Below are positions 6,763 to 13,696 of a stretch of DNA of 42,543 nucleotides, in pieces (the stretch's first letter is position 1; each line of letters starts with the position of its first letter). The translations under genes and the position numbers were made by a program. Source of the DNA: Clostridioides difficile (GTDB lineage Bacteria; Bacillota; Clostridia; Peptostreptococcales; Peptostreptococcaceae); NCBI GenBank assembly GCA_012955965.1, contig JABBZI010000030.1:1-42543 (forward strand). Direction: 5' to 3'. The notes under the pieces were generated by a model that worked only from the letters and a program-made list of their open reading frames with translations, had not been told where the DNA came from and searched no databases.

Positions 6763-7494
6763 ATGAAATTAAAAAAACTTGTACCATTTGTAATATCAGT
6801 GTTAATGATTTTTCAAGTATGTGTACCATTTACTTTTGCTGATGAAGACCCCCCTGAAAAAATTCCTCAAAGGATAATAGATTTAGCAAATCACAACATT
6901 AGACCTAGAAATGAAGACCCTAAGAGTAAAGTAATGTTAAACAGTAAAGATATCAAAAATTTAGTATCAACGGAAGAAGATACAATATTAGATGTTGTAA
7001 AAATAGCTGAAAATAAAGATTCAGAAACATTTGACGCAACTGTAATAGTAACTAGAGCTATACTTAACAAATATCAGGAAGAAATACTTGCAGATGTAAA
7101 GTATTTTGTAAAAATGACATATGATAAACGTAATTTGCCTGATGGATATCCTGGATATAAAATAACTAATGTGAGTGGCGGTGTTATATCTAAGTCAGAC
7201 CCACAAATGACTCCTACAAAACTATATCTACGTTCAATTTCTGGTTACAGTAGATATCTTAATGCTACAGGTAATCGTACTTCTGGAATAGAAAAATTTA
7301 ATTCTACAACATGGAATTCACCAAAAATGGGCTCTACATATTCATTTTCTCCAAGTTCTAATTACTACTATGATGCTAGTGGAGCAGGTGGAGTAAATGC
7401 ACAGGCTCATTTAACAGTAAAGAGAAGTGTATCAAGTGCCACTTGGACTGATTATGTAGATGTTTTTATAGGAACTAGATTTGGTTTAACATAA
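6763..7494 (+). CDS. Secreted protein with signal peptide, unknown family
   Basis: The 243-aa protein starts MKLKKLVPFVISVLMIFQVC and has a likely signal-peptidase I site after PFTFA (residue 26; mature DEDPPEKI...). A charged middle part (KDIKNLVSTEEDTILDVV) is followed by a Ser/Tyr/Asn-rich C-terminal half (LRSISGYSRYLNATGNRT ... SFSPSSNYYYDASGAGG) that looks like a beta-rich extracellular domain. It has a strong promoter (6710-6738) and GGAGGTG. The next gene, a small membrane protein, begins 29 nt later, a layout seen for exported effectors with a membrane partner; that role is only a guess. A decayed relative of the middle part lies at 12285-12512. Confidence 0.75.
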   Translation: MKLKKLVPFVISVLMIFQVCVPFTFADEDPPEKIPQRIIDLANHNIRPRNEDPKSKVMLNSKDIKNLVSTEEDTILDVVKIAENKDSETFDATVIVTRAILNKYQEEILADVKYFVKMTYDKRNLPDGYPGYKITNVSGGVISKSDPQMTPTKLYLRSISGYSRYLNATGNRTSGIEKFNSTTWNSPKMGSTYSFSPSSNYYYDASGAGGVNAQAHLTVKRSVSSATWTDYVDVFIGTRFGLT

Positions 7495-7523
7495 AATATA
7501 AATATAGAATTTAGGTGCTTTTT

Positions 7524-7811
7524 ATGAAAATTTTTTTATATGTTTTATATAGTTTTATAGTTATTGCAATTAATTTTATATTAAAAGAAAAAAATTACAA
7601 CTTTATTTTATTATCAATATTTTTTATACTCCTATTAATTCAAAATGGGGTATTAAAAACAGGTTATCAAAATAGAGCCACCTTTTATCAAGACAATTAC
7701 TTTAATGAAGAAAATAAAAATGATGAGATAAAACTTATGACTATAAAGAATTTTATATTTTTATCTTTACCATTATGCTTTAATATACTATTCAACTATT
7801 TAATTTCTTAA
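7524..7811 (+). CDS. Small membrane protein (DUF3899-like?), partner of the secreted protein
   Basis: The 95-aa protein begins MKIFLYVLYSFIVIAINFIL and has three hydrophobic segments: residues 1-20, a second pair around 27-43, and a C-terminal one (FIFLSLPLCFNILFNYLIS). The middle is polar (YQNRATFYQDNYFNEE). The start is the ATG at 7524: AGGTG (7513-7517) is well spaced for it, whereas the in-frame GTG at 7515 overlaps the ribosome site. It is probably co-transcribed with the secreted protein gene and ends at the strong terminator at 7864. The size and shape resemble DUF3899 proteins, but I am not sure. Confidence 0.6.
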   Translation: MKIFLYVLYSFIVIAINFILKEKNYNFILLSIFFILLLIQNGVLKTGYQNRATFYQDNYFNEENKNDEIKLMTIKNFIFLSLPLCFNILFNYLIS

Positions 7812-7863
7812 ATTGCATTTAGATTTATTTTAGTAGTAGATAAATTAAATTTAAATATTAGAC

Positions 7864-7896
7864 AAAAAGGTGATAGATAATTTCTATCACCTTTTT
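7864..7896. terminator. Strong bidirectional terminator
   Basis: AAAAAGGTGATAGA (7864-7877) pairs with TCTATCACCTTTTT (7883-7896), a perfect 14-bp stem with T tracts in both directions. Confidence 0.85.
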
Positions 7897-8010
7897 AATA
7901 TATTCTACTTCAAAAATAATTTTTTATTAGTTAAAAAAATTATATAAAATCATAATATATATTATAATAATAAAGCGAACGAAAATTATCATACTAAACA
8001 TAGGTCATGT

Positions 8011-8079
8011 TATAATTGTATTAGATATATACATTAACATACACCAAAGCACTCTTTTTATAGGAGTACTTATTTTTTT
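8011..8079 (+). ncRNA. Candidate ~57-nt small RNA cassette, copy A
   Basis: TATAAT (8011-8016) is followed by TTAGATATATACATTAACAT and a terminator, AAGCACTC (8047-8054) / GAGTACTT (8064-8071), with a T run to 8079. There is no start codon in the ~57-nt transcript. The whole unit, including upstream AACGAAAATTATCATACTAAA (7978-7998), matches a unit at 16698-16800, and the distance from TATAAT to the end of the T run is 69 nt in both. Function is unknown; this is inferred from conservation of promoter, spacing and terminator. Confidence 0.5.
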
Positions 8080-8180
8080 GAAATACATTAATGTAAAACT
8101 ATCAAGAAGATTACTCAACATATCTTAGAAACGCTTTAAATAGGTCTTTTTTATAGAGCAAATTATATGATACAATAAAA

Positions 8181-8232
8181 ATAGAAGTGTACTGCGAATA
8201 CACTTCTATAGTTGCAATTAAGTATTATTATA
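8181..8232 (-). ncRNA. Relic of a type I antitoxin RNA and toxin 3' end
   Basis: The hairpin AGAAGTGTA-CTGCGAA-TACACTTCT (8183-8207) has a T run only on the minus strand (TATTTTTATTG). A minus-strand TATAAT (+ strand ATTATA 8227-8232) lies just upstream, giving a ~40-nt RNA. The arrangement and loop (minus-strand TTCGCAG) parallel the functional antitoxin terminator at 971-989 (loop TTGCGGT). In the + frame the hairpin reads VYCEYTS, but no toxin start or membrane segment survives. Confidence 0.4.
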
Positions 8233-8267
8233 TTGTGGTAATGATTTTTAAATTAATATTGTTGTAT

Positions 8268-8777
8268 TTAAGATTTGGGTTCATTGTCGAGTAAAGTTAT
8301 AATTATATTCATTTCACCTTGGGAAGGTTCTATCTTTATTGAATTTCCATAATCATTTTTTAATTTTTTTACACCACTTTGACTTATTTCTCCGTCTGGA
8401 ATTATAATTAGCTGTAAGAACTCTTTTTCTCCACCGCTAGACGTCAATGTATATGAGCCATTATAAGGCATACCTAAACCTTCTATGTTATTAGCTAGAG
8501 GGTCAACTTTAAGACCACCATTTACTACTATCTTTCCATCTTTTTTCACCCATGAAATTGTATTTCCATCAGTAAACTTAGATTCATCAGCATAATAACT
8601 AAGTGATGCACTTTTTATTGCAGTTACATCAGACTCTAACTTAGCTATTTTAGCCTTTTCTATATTTTTAAATAAAGCTGGGAGAGCTATTATTGCTAAG
8701 ATACCTATTATAGCAACTACCACCAATAATTCCACCAGGGTAAATCCTCTTTTGCTTTTCCATATTTTATTCTTCAT
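8268..8777 (-). CDS. Type IV pilin (PilW-like), orphan locus
   Basis: The 169-aa protein has a class III signal peptide, MKNKIWKSKRG, cut before FTLVELLVVVAIIGILAIIA. Phe+1 and Glu+5 of the mature pilin are present. The hydrophobic helix that packs in the pilus core is followed by a globular C-terminal domain of about 110 residues with no Cys. Type IVa pilins of C. difficile include major PilA1 and several minor or orphan pilins; this gene stands alone with no pil assembly genes nearby, as described for PilW, but I cannot prove the allele. Prepilin peptidase and assembly ATPases must come from the main pil cluster. The ribosome site is AAGGAGG ahead of the ATG. Confidence 0.88.
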   Translation of the reverse strand: MKNKIWKSKRGFTLVELLVVVAIIGILAIIALPALFKNIEKAKIAKLESDVTAIKSASLSYYADESKFTDGNTISWVKKDGKIVVNGGLKVDPLANNIEGLGMPYNGSYTLTSSGGEKEFLQLIIIPDGEISQSGVKKLKNDYGNSIKIEPSQGEMNIIITLLDNEPKS

Positions 8778-8899
8778 TTATTCAGCCTCCTTATTATTAA
8801 AACAGATAATATATAAAATTATAACATTGATATATCGTCACGACCTATATTTTACCATTGTTGGATACAAAAGTCACTTTTGTAATAATAATTATAATA

Positions 8900-9300
8900 G
8901 TTAATTAGCAAATATATATTTTAAAAATCAATTCAAGTACCTTTTTTTATAATGTAATAAAAAATTGTATTGGGTTCAAATTTTTTTTCGGTTTTATTAA
9001 AGGCGCAACAATGCCAGGAACACCAATGAATAGGTAATTTAACGTTTTTCTAACTTGTATTTTTGAGATGTTTGCAAAGTATGAATTACCTAGAATCCCG
9101 CCCAATTCCTGCCAGGATTTTATAAAGACTTGAAACACGATATAAGGATACGCAGAATAACTTGACAGATCCAACGTTTGAATTTAGAGTAAAAGAAGGA
9201 AAAGTGTTCGCCTTTGGCATAAAAGGCGTACTCGCTAAATCCCAATTTTCCTATTAAAAGTTAAATGTTAATATGCGTTGCTTGTAGCAACGGGCATTTC
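8900..9300. other. Gene-poor foreign remnant upstream of XRE regulator
   Basis: Base composition changes here (GCGCAACAATGCCAGG, CCCGCCCAATTCCTGCCAGG), unlike the host AT-rich background. A + frame at 9138-9257 reads DPTFEFRVKEGKVFAFGIKG followed by VLAKSQFSY and a stop, which looks like the C-terminal end of a lost gene, but no start is present. A minus-strand frame (8947-9174) has no convincing family match or ribosome site. A short GTTGC-TTGTA-GCAAC hairpin lies at about 9277-9291. I take this as decayed mobile-element DNA. Confidence 0.4.
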
Positions 9301-9344
9301 CTCATACAATAGTGGTGACACTAAAAGAAAGGAGGTTATCACTA

Positions 9345-9854
9345 ATGTTAAGCGAAAACATTAAAGCAATCAGAAAATCAAAAGGGCTTTCGCAAGAAGA
9401 ACTTGCTATCAAGTTGAATATAGTGCGACAAACAATTTCTAAATGGGAGAAGGGACTGTCTGTTCCTGACTCTGATATGTTAATCTCTATATCGGAAGTG
9501 CTAGAAACACCTGTAAGCACTTTGCTTGGAGAAAATGTTATTGAGTCTAAGGTTGATGGCTTAAAAGCGATTTCCGAAAAACTGGAGGTTATAAACTTGC
9601 AATTTGCACAAAGGAAGATCATGAAACAAAAAATGGTTCATTGGCTACTTATCTCATTATGTGTGGTCATAGTAATAATTTCTGCGGTTCTAATAGCAAT
9701 AAATAGTCCTTACTTGGGTTGGAATTATAGTGATCCTGAAACAGCAGTTTTCGGAGCAGTTTTTCACATATTTGAATGGCTGTTTGTTAGGTTAGCACCT
9801 ATTATTCTTATAGGGGCAATCTCTGGAGTTTTCTTGACACGAAAGGAAGTATAA
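9345..9854 (+). CDS. XRE-family regulator with C-terminal membrane domain
   Basis: The 169-aa protein has an N-terminal helix-turn-helix (IRKSKGLSQEELAIKLNIVR followed by QTISKWEKGLSVPDSDML) over residues 6-60, then a linker, then two hydrophobic segments (about 100-122, LLISLCVVIVIISAVLIAIN, and 142-165). This layout is common for membrane-tethered XRE regulators on Firmicutes mobile elements. AGGAGG (9331-9336) fixes the ATG at 9345. Codon use is less AT-biased than in the flanking genes and remnant DNA lies on both sides, so it is the surviving cargo of an acquired element. The target is unknown. Confidence 0.8.
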   Translation: MLSENIKAIRKSKGLSQEELAIKLNIVRQTISKWEKGLSVPDSDMLISISEVLETPVSTLLGENVIESKVDGLKAISEKLEVINLQFAQRKIMKQKMVHWLLISLCVVIVIISAVLIAINSPYLGWNYSDPETAVFGAVFHIFEWLFVRLAPIILIGAISGVFLTRKEV

Positions 9855-10320
9855 AATTGTACTACTTTTGGGTATAGTTTAGACTTCAAACTATTAGTTT
9901 GTTGGCTGGTTGAAATGCCCCTATTGGTAAAAGGCGCATTTCTTATTTTGCTAGTTTCAATACTGGCAAGCAGGGCACAATGATACACACTGTTGCGCGT
10001 TTGCTTATTTTCCGCTTTGTGAAAACTGTTCAAACTGCTTGTCAAGGAGCTCACCAGCCTCCCCAGCAAGGGCTGCGGCTACATGTCCTTGTGGGGCGCT
10101 GCATACACACTTAAGGAGCATACGCGGGCGTTATGACACTCAAAATGATAAAGTGAATGTACAATACAAAACATCTCAAAAATGAGCTTCTAACGTTCCA
10201 TAGGTACATTATTTACCAGATGGAGAGTAAGACAGAAATCTCGCGCATTTCATGCGGTTTTACAGCTTCCCATACAAGCAGTTATGCAATCCTATAAGTC
10301 GGATTTGCACGATTGTCTGA
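9855..10320. other. Non-coding, GC-shifted mobile-element remnant
   Basis: There is no intact gene. The stretch around 9990-10130 (AGCTCACCAGCCTCCCCAGC, CTGCGGCTACATGTCC, GGGGCGCTGCATACACAC) is far richer in GC than the host and resembles intergenic or relaxase-flanking DNA of Tn1549-type conjugative elements as I remember it. Both frames hold only broken short ORFs. It marks the right end of the insertion that carries the XRE gene at 9345. Confidence 0.45.
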
Positions 10321-10327
10321 ATAAAAA

Positions 10328-10397
10328 AATAGAAATGTATTCGCAGTACACTTCTATATCTGTAACTAAGCATTCTCATGTTAGGGAGTGCTTTTTT
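10328..10397. repeat. Type I TA relic hairpin plus terminator
   Basis: AGAAATGTA (10331-10339), loop TTCGCAG, TACACTTCT (10347-10355): this is the 8183-8207 hairpin in opposite orientation with one mismatch. It is followed on the + strand by AAGCATTCTC (10368-10377) / GGGAGTGCTT (10384-10393) and a T run, a terminator similar to that of cassette A. Read on the minus strand it encodes VYCEYIS. No toxin ORF remains. Confidence 0.45.
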
Positions 10398-10461
10398 CAT
10401 TTCTCCAAACAATGTTGTTTACTTCATCAATAATTATCTTATATATACTAACAATAAAAAA

Positions 10462-10485
10462 AGACCCTAAAAAGAGTCCTTCCCG
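10462..10485 (-). terminator. Terminator of the cold-shock gene
   Basis: On the minus strand GGACTC-TTTTTA-GGGTCT is followed by a run of T. It lies 14 nt past the stop codon of the cold-shock gene. Confidence 0.75.
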
Positions 10486-10498
10486 AAAAATCTATATA

Positions 10499-10699
10499 TT
10501 ATAATATAGTTATGTTTTCTGCTTGATGACCTCTAGCGCCTTTAACTATATCAAAGCTTACTTTTTGACCTTCTTCTAGTGATTTAAATCCTGAAGTTTG
10601 TATAGCTGAGAAATGAGCAAATACATCATCTCCACCTTCTACTGTTATAAAACCAAATCCTTTTTCATTATTAAACCATTTCACTATTCCATTATTCAT
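10499..10699 (-). CDS. Cold-shock protein, CspA family
   Basis: The 66-aa protein is one full cold-shock domain, [20 protein letters not shown] onwards. It has RNP1 (KGFGFI, residues 13-18) and RNP2 (VFAHF, 26-30), with the aromatic residues that stack on single-stranded RNA or DNA. Family members act as RNA chaperones that melt structure. It is a monocistronic gene with an AGGAG ribosome site and a promoter on the minus strand (TAGACA, 17 bp, TACAAT; + strand 10793-10765). The predicted 5' UTR is about 60 nt and can fold (ATCAAGATATACTTGAT, 10723-10739), as is common for csp mRNAs. Confidence 0.95.
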   Translation of the reverse strand: MNNGIVKWFNNEKGFGFITVEGGDDVFAHFSAIQTSGFKSLEEGQKVSFDIVKGARGHQAENITIL

Positions 10700-10764
10700 T
10701 AAAAATACTCCTATTAACCTGTATCAAGATATACTTGATTTAATTGTGCATTAACACAAATACT

Positions 10765-10793
10765 ATTGTATCATAGATTAATAGAAATGTCTA
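10765..10793 (-). promoter_or_regulatory. Sigma-A promoter of the cold-shock gene
   Basis: On the minus strand TAGACA (10793-10788), a 17-bp spacer and TACAAT (10770-10765). Confidence 0.7.
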
Positions 10794-10925
10794 CTTAATT
10801 ATATTTTTTAGTTAACATTTATGCTTATTCTTAATATTGAAAATATATTTAAGACTTTTGTATTGCTATAGATTGATACGAATGTAGATAAAGCTAAAAA
10901 GGATTCTCTATAAAACAAAATCTAT

Positions 10926-11100
10926 TTAATTATCCCTACTAATACTATCACTTGATGTGAATAAGATTCTAATTCATTATACTATAGTATAGAATAATCT
11001 AAGTGTGTATCTATAAAATTATAATAATAATATTAAAACCAGTATAAGTAGTCAATATATGTGTATATCCATACAATTTATTTTTAAATATATATATTAT
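10926..11100 (-). pseudogene. Decayed second copy of the small gene at 17593-17769
   Basis: The minus strand reads TACACATATATTGACTACTT, ... AATTTTATAGATACACACTT, ... CATCAAGTGATAGTATTAGT, lining up along its length with TACACATATATTAACTGCTT, ... AATTTTTTAGATACACAATT, ... CATCAAGTTTTATTATTAGT of the intact gene. In-frame stops and missing bases break the frame. The similarity continues upstream (11100-11345 against 17780-18030; e.g. TTATTCAACATATGTGTTTG against TTATTCAACATGCTTGTTTG), so gene and promoter region were duplicated together and this copy has decayed. Confidence 0.65.
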
Positions 11101-11447
11101 TGCCAACCTAAAAAACTTTCACAAAAACAAAAGAGTATATGTTTTTAATAACTTACCAATATAACTTATAACTCATCTTACGAGTCTTATTTAATAAATA
11201 TTTATTCCATTAAATTTCTCTAATTTTGCCAATTTACTTCTATTCTACAATTAAAACAATACAATACAACTAATTATTATTCAACATATGTGTTTGAAAA
11301 TTGAATAAGTTTATAGATATTAATAACATTTTTTATATATAAAAACAAACTAAATAAGTAGAATGTATGGTAAATTTTACCTGTAGTTTTGTGTTAAAAA
11401 GCTCCTATTATTAGTTTAAGTTAAACACATTGAGGAAGTGACATAAA
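11101..11447. other. AT-rich intergenic, decayed upstream region of the 10926-11100 pseudogene
   Basis: It holds the diverged copy of the promoter region found at 17780-18030, then the upstream region of the BlaI-like gene at 11448. I saw no further gene. Confidence 0.5.
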
Positions 11448-11843
11448 TTGAAAGAAGAAATAATAATTAGCAAATTGCGTAGGGGCGAGTTAATGCTGAT
11501 GGAATATTTATGGAGGAAAAAGTCTATTCTATATAAAAAAGAAATAATAGAAGCAATGAAAAATAGATATAAGTGGAGGAAAAGTACAACAAAGATTCTT
11601 CTAAAAAGATTAGTAAAGATGAAAGTGTTAAAAAAGAAAATAGTGAGTTTTAAATCTGATTATGAGGTGCTAGTAACTAAAAAAGAATATTTAAATGCTA
11701 TAAGAGAAGAAAGAAATATAAATATAGATGATGATTTTTTTGCTCGAATATTTACAACTATACATAAAGGAAATCAAATGATAGAAGAAAAATTTGAAAA
11801 ATTCATAACAGATATAAAAGATATGATAAAAAGACAAGTTTGA
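11448..11843 (+). CDS. BlaI/MecI-family winged-helix regulator (divergent)
   Basis: The 131-aa protein starts at a TTG preceded by GAGGAAGTG. It has the BlaI winged helix: LMLMEYLWRKKSILYKKEII, then WRKSTTKILLKRLVKMKVLKKK (DNA-recognition helix and wing). The C-terminal ~50 residues are a helical dimerisation region (KGNQMIEEKFEKFITDIKDM). The domain is more basic and more diverged than the next gene's. BlaI proteins normally repress beta-lactamase or PBP2a genes until cleaved by the sensor BlaR1; no BlaR1 or beta-lactamase is nearby, so this is an orphan regulator. It lies 25 nt ahead of a second BlaI gene, probably in one operon. Confidence 0.8.
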   Translation: MKEEIIISKLRRGELMLMEYLWRKKSILYKKEIIEAMKNRYKWRKSTTKILLKRLVKMKVLKKKIVSFKSDYEVLVTKKEYLNAIREERNINIDDDFFARIFTTIHKGNQMIEEKFEKFITDIKDMIKRQV

Positions 11844-11868
11844 GTTTTATAGAAAGAAGGGATATATT

Positions 11869-12213
11869 ATGATAAATAAGAAATTACCAGATACAGAACT
11901 AAAAATCATGAAGTTTATTTGGAACTCAGGTTATAAAACTGTAACATCGAAGGATGTTGCAGATGAGATAGAAAAAATATATGGCTGGAAACATACAACT
12001 ACAATTACACTTTTAACTAGATTAACTAAAAAAGGTTTTTTAATCTCTCAAAGAATTGGAAAACATGTACACTATACAGTATTGGTGAAAGAAAAAGAAT
12101 ATCTAAAACTGGAAGGTAAAAGAATTTTTGGAGGTTTACATAACAATCCTCTATCAGAACTGATTTCAAAATTACACGATGGAGAAGAAATAACAGAAGA
12201 TAAAATAGAATAA
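11869..12213 (+). CDS. BlaI/MecI-family transcriptional repressor
   Basis: The 114-aa protein carries the standard penicillinase-repressor pattern: LPDTELKIMKFIWNSG, VTSKDVADEIEKIYGWKHTT, TITLLTRLTKKGFLISQRIG, then KHVHYTVLVKEKEYLKLEGK and a short C-terminal dimer helix. It is close to normal family length (about 120-130). The ribosome site is GAAAGAAGGGAT before the ATG. It follows the other BlaI-like gene in tandem, so the two may form heterodimers or bind related sites. No sensor protease partner is visible; targets may be elsewhere. Confidence 0.88.
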   Translation: MINKKLPDTELKIMKFIWNSGYKTVTSKDVADEIEKIYGWKHTTTITLLTRLTKKGFLISQRIGKHVHYTVLVKEKEYLKLEGKRIFGGLHNNPLSELISKLHDGEEITEDKIE

Positions 12214-12284
12214 TTACAAGATTGTATAAAAGCGCGGGAAAATATAACAAATATACACAAAAAGTAGTAATTATTTACTGATAG

Positions 12285-12512
12285 ATGCTACCTTTTATTG
12301 TTGTGAATAATAGTCTAACATCAAACAATAAGGATATTAAAAACTTAATACTGATATATGACAACACAATATTAGATGTTGTAAATAAATTAAAGATACA
12401 TAAACACTATGCAAAACATTCATATAGAATATCTAAAAGAATTAAAAAGCAAAATGTATTGGATTTATTTAGTATTTTTGATAGCTATGGCAGTAATATC
12501 AAAATTTTCTAA
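12285..12512 (+). pseudogene. Fragment related to the secreted protein at 6763
   Basis: The frame contains NKDIKNLILIYDNTILDVVN, which lines up with SKDIKNLVSTEEDTILDVVK in the middle of the 6763 gene. The DNA also aligns: AATAAGGATATTAAAAACTT with AGTAAAGATATCAAAAATTT, and ACAATATTAGATGTTGTAAA is identical in both. The rest of the fragment is unrelated, there is no signal peptide, and no ribosome site precedes the ATG. I read it as a remnant of a second copy of that gene. Confidence 0.6.
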
Positions 12513-12610
12513 ACTAATAATCTTGAATGAGTTGTATATTTTGTCAGTTAAGCTCCATTTTAAAAGCTTAAAAGGGTAATGAAATATTTAATAAGTTATA
12601 ATAAAAAATA

Positions 12611-12700
12611 TTAAAAAAGAGTGCAAAAGCACTCCAATTGTGAGAAATATATACATAAAATCATTATTGCAACAATGAAAAATGTACATATAAAAGACAT
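12611..12700 (-). CDS. Possible 29-aa hydrophobic peptide, ending inside its terminator
   Basis: The minus-strand ORF reads MSFICTFFIVAIMILCIYFS followed by QLECFCTLF, a single hydrophobic segment with four Cys. A minus-strand TATAAT lies about 17 nt before the ATG (transcript start about 12710), and the hairpin GAGTGC-TTTT-GCACTC plus T run (12634-12612) overlaps the last codons and the stop. The tight fit of promoter, ORF and terminator in ~100 nt is like a type I toxin gene, but there is no Shine-Dalgarno sequence, so it may be only a small RNA. Confidence 0.3.
   Translation of the reverse strand: MSFICTFFIVAIMILCIYFSQLECFCTLF
12612..12634 (-). terminator. Minus-strand terminator
   Basis: GAGTGC (12619-12624) / GCACTC (12629-12634) with an AAAA loop, and a T run on the minus strand (+ A6, 12613-12618). 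Confidence 0.7.
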
Positions 12701-12761
12701 TTTTTGTTTATATTACATTATAATATATTAATGTTAGCTAGATGTTTATCATAGTAACATA

Positions 12762-12828
12762 AAAGAAAAAAGGAGTAACTCATACTCCATTTGTCAAAAA
12801 TATAAAACTTTCATATAAAGTTATTATA
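12762..12828 (-). ncRNA. Candidate ~50-nt minus-strand transcript
   Basis: A minus-strand extended -10 TGTTATAAT (+ strand ATTATA 12823-12828) predicts a start near 12816. The hairpin GGAGTA (12772-12777) / TACTCC (12783-12788) with a minus-strand T run ends it near 12762. There is no ORF of note. It lies in the gap after the XRE-cupin gene and could simply be that gene's terminator preceded by a chance promoter. Confidence 0.35.
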
Positions 12829-12954
12829 ACATAATTAATAAAAGTGTAAAGATATATAATAAATTTGTAAAGTTAAAGGTAAAAATATAAATCCTAATTT
12901 AAAGGATTTATATTTTTGTATAAGAAATAATTATTCTATTCCTAAATAATATTT

Positions 12955-13506
12955 TTAAACTGGATAATAATTTATTATTACCGTTTTTAATGTTTTTTCT
13001 CCTTGATTATGGTATGTATGTGATGATTCAGCTGAAAAACAAATAGAGTCATTCTCTTTAAGTTGATAAATACAATCATTTACTTCTAATTTTAATTGTC
13101 CTTCTAGAATCATAATATATTCTTGTGATTTTTCAGAATGGCCAACAGATGTATAACTATGACCTTCTTCTAATTCCATTTGAAATAACTCGAAGTTCCT
13201 AGTTGGTGTATTAGGATAGTAACAATAAAGATGATAATCTTCGTTTTCTGAAACTTGTACATCTATATCAGCTTTTGAAACAATAAAAGTTTCATTTTTA
13301 GGTTGGTCAAGTATTGCAGTATATGGGACATTTAGTCCACTTGCAATTTTCCAAATTGTATTTACTGTTGGATTAGAGTCACCTTTTTCAATTTGTGATA
13401 GCATGACTTTGCTTACACCAGATAATTCTGCAAGTTGACCTAGACTTAGGTTACGTTCATTACGTAATCTATTTAAATTTTTAGCAATAATAGTATTAAT
13501 ACTCAT
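12955..13506 (-). CDS. XRE-cupin transcriptional regulator
   Basis: The 183-aa protein has an N-terminal helix-turn-helix (LGQLAELSGVSKVMLSQIEK, residues about 22-42) and a C-terminal cupin_2 barrel (about 108-180; FELFQMELEEGHSYTSVGHS, YIMILEGQLKLEVN, ESSHTYHNQGEKT). Regulators of this type sense a small molecule in the cupin and control adjacent metabolic genes, often amino-acid linked. It is divergent from the cysteine-synthase-like gene at 13697, and the shared 190-bp region has repeated AT-rich motifs likely to be its operators. The ATG is preceded by TAAGGAG. Confidence 0.9.
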   Translation of the reverse strand: MSINTIIAKNLNRLRNERNLSLGQLAELSGVSKVMLSQIEKGDSNPTVNTIWKIASGLNVPYTAILDQPKNETFIVSKADIDVQVSENEDYHLYCYYPNTPTRNFELFQMELEEGHSYTSVGHSEKSQEYIMILEGQLKLEVNDCIYQLKENDSICFSAESSHTYHNQGEKTLKTVIINYYPV

Positions 13507-13522
13507 ATTAACTCCTTAAAAT

Positions 13523-13598
13523 GTAAATTATTGACAAATATAATTTACGAATGTATAATTTATTTAACGATATTTATAATTTACAAAGGTATAATATA
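13523..13598. promoter_or_regulatory. Repeated operator-like motifs between XRE-cupin and cysK-like genes
   Basis: GTAAATTAT (13523-13531) and ATAATTTAC (13540-13548) form an inverted repeat. TATAATTTACGAATGTATAA (from 13539) is repeated 36 bp on as TATAATTTACAAAGGTATAA (from 13575). The -35-like TTGACA (13532-13537) lies inside the first dyad. This is consistent with autoregulation and control of the divergent gene. Confidence 0.55.
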
Positions 13599-13696
13599 AT
13601 TAACGTTAAATATACTGTACATCCGTAATATAAATTATACTTCATAAAGGATTGTTTTTCAATGGATGTTAGTTGAGAGATTAAGGGGGAATTGTA

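Noticed and set aside
6164-7896. Shared AATATTAGACAAA flank before hairpins at 6164 and 7864 as a mobile repeat
   Set aside because: The shared part is only about 13 nt plus a similar hairpin; it can be explained by related terminators after neighbouring small genes.
8947-9174. Minus-strand 75-aa ORF
   Set aside because: No ribosome site and no recognised family; it lies in decayed mobile DNA, so a chance frame is more likely.
9764-10069. Minus-strand 101-aa ORF
   Set aside because: It runs antisense into the XRE gene and across remnant DNA; the product looks random.
12026-12260. Minus-strand ORFs opposite the BlaI-like gene
   Set aside because: Shadow frames of a well-supported gene; no ribosome site.
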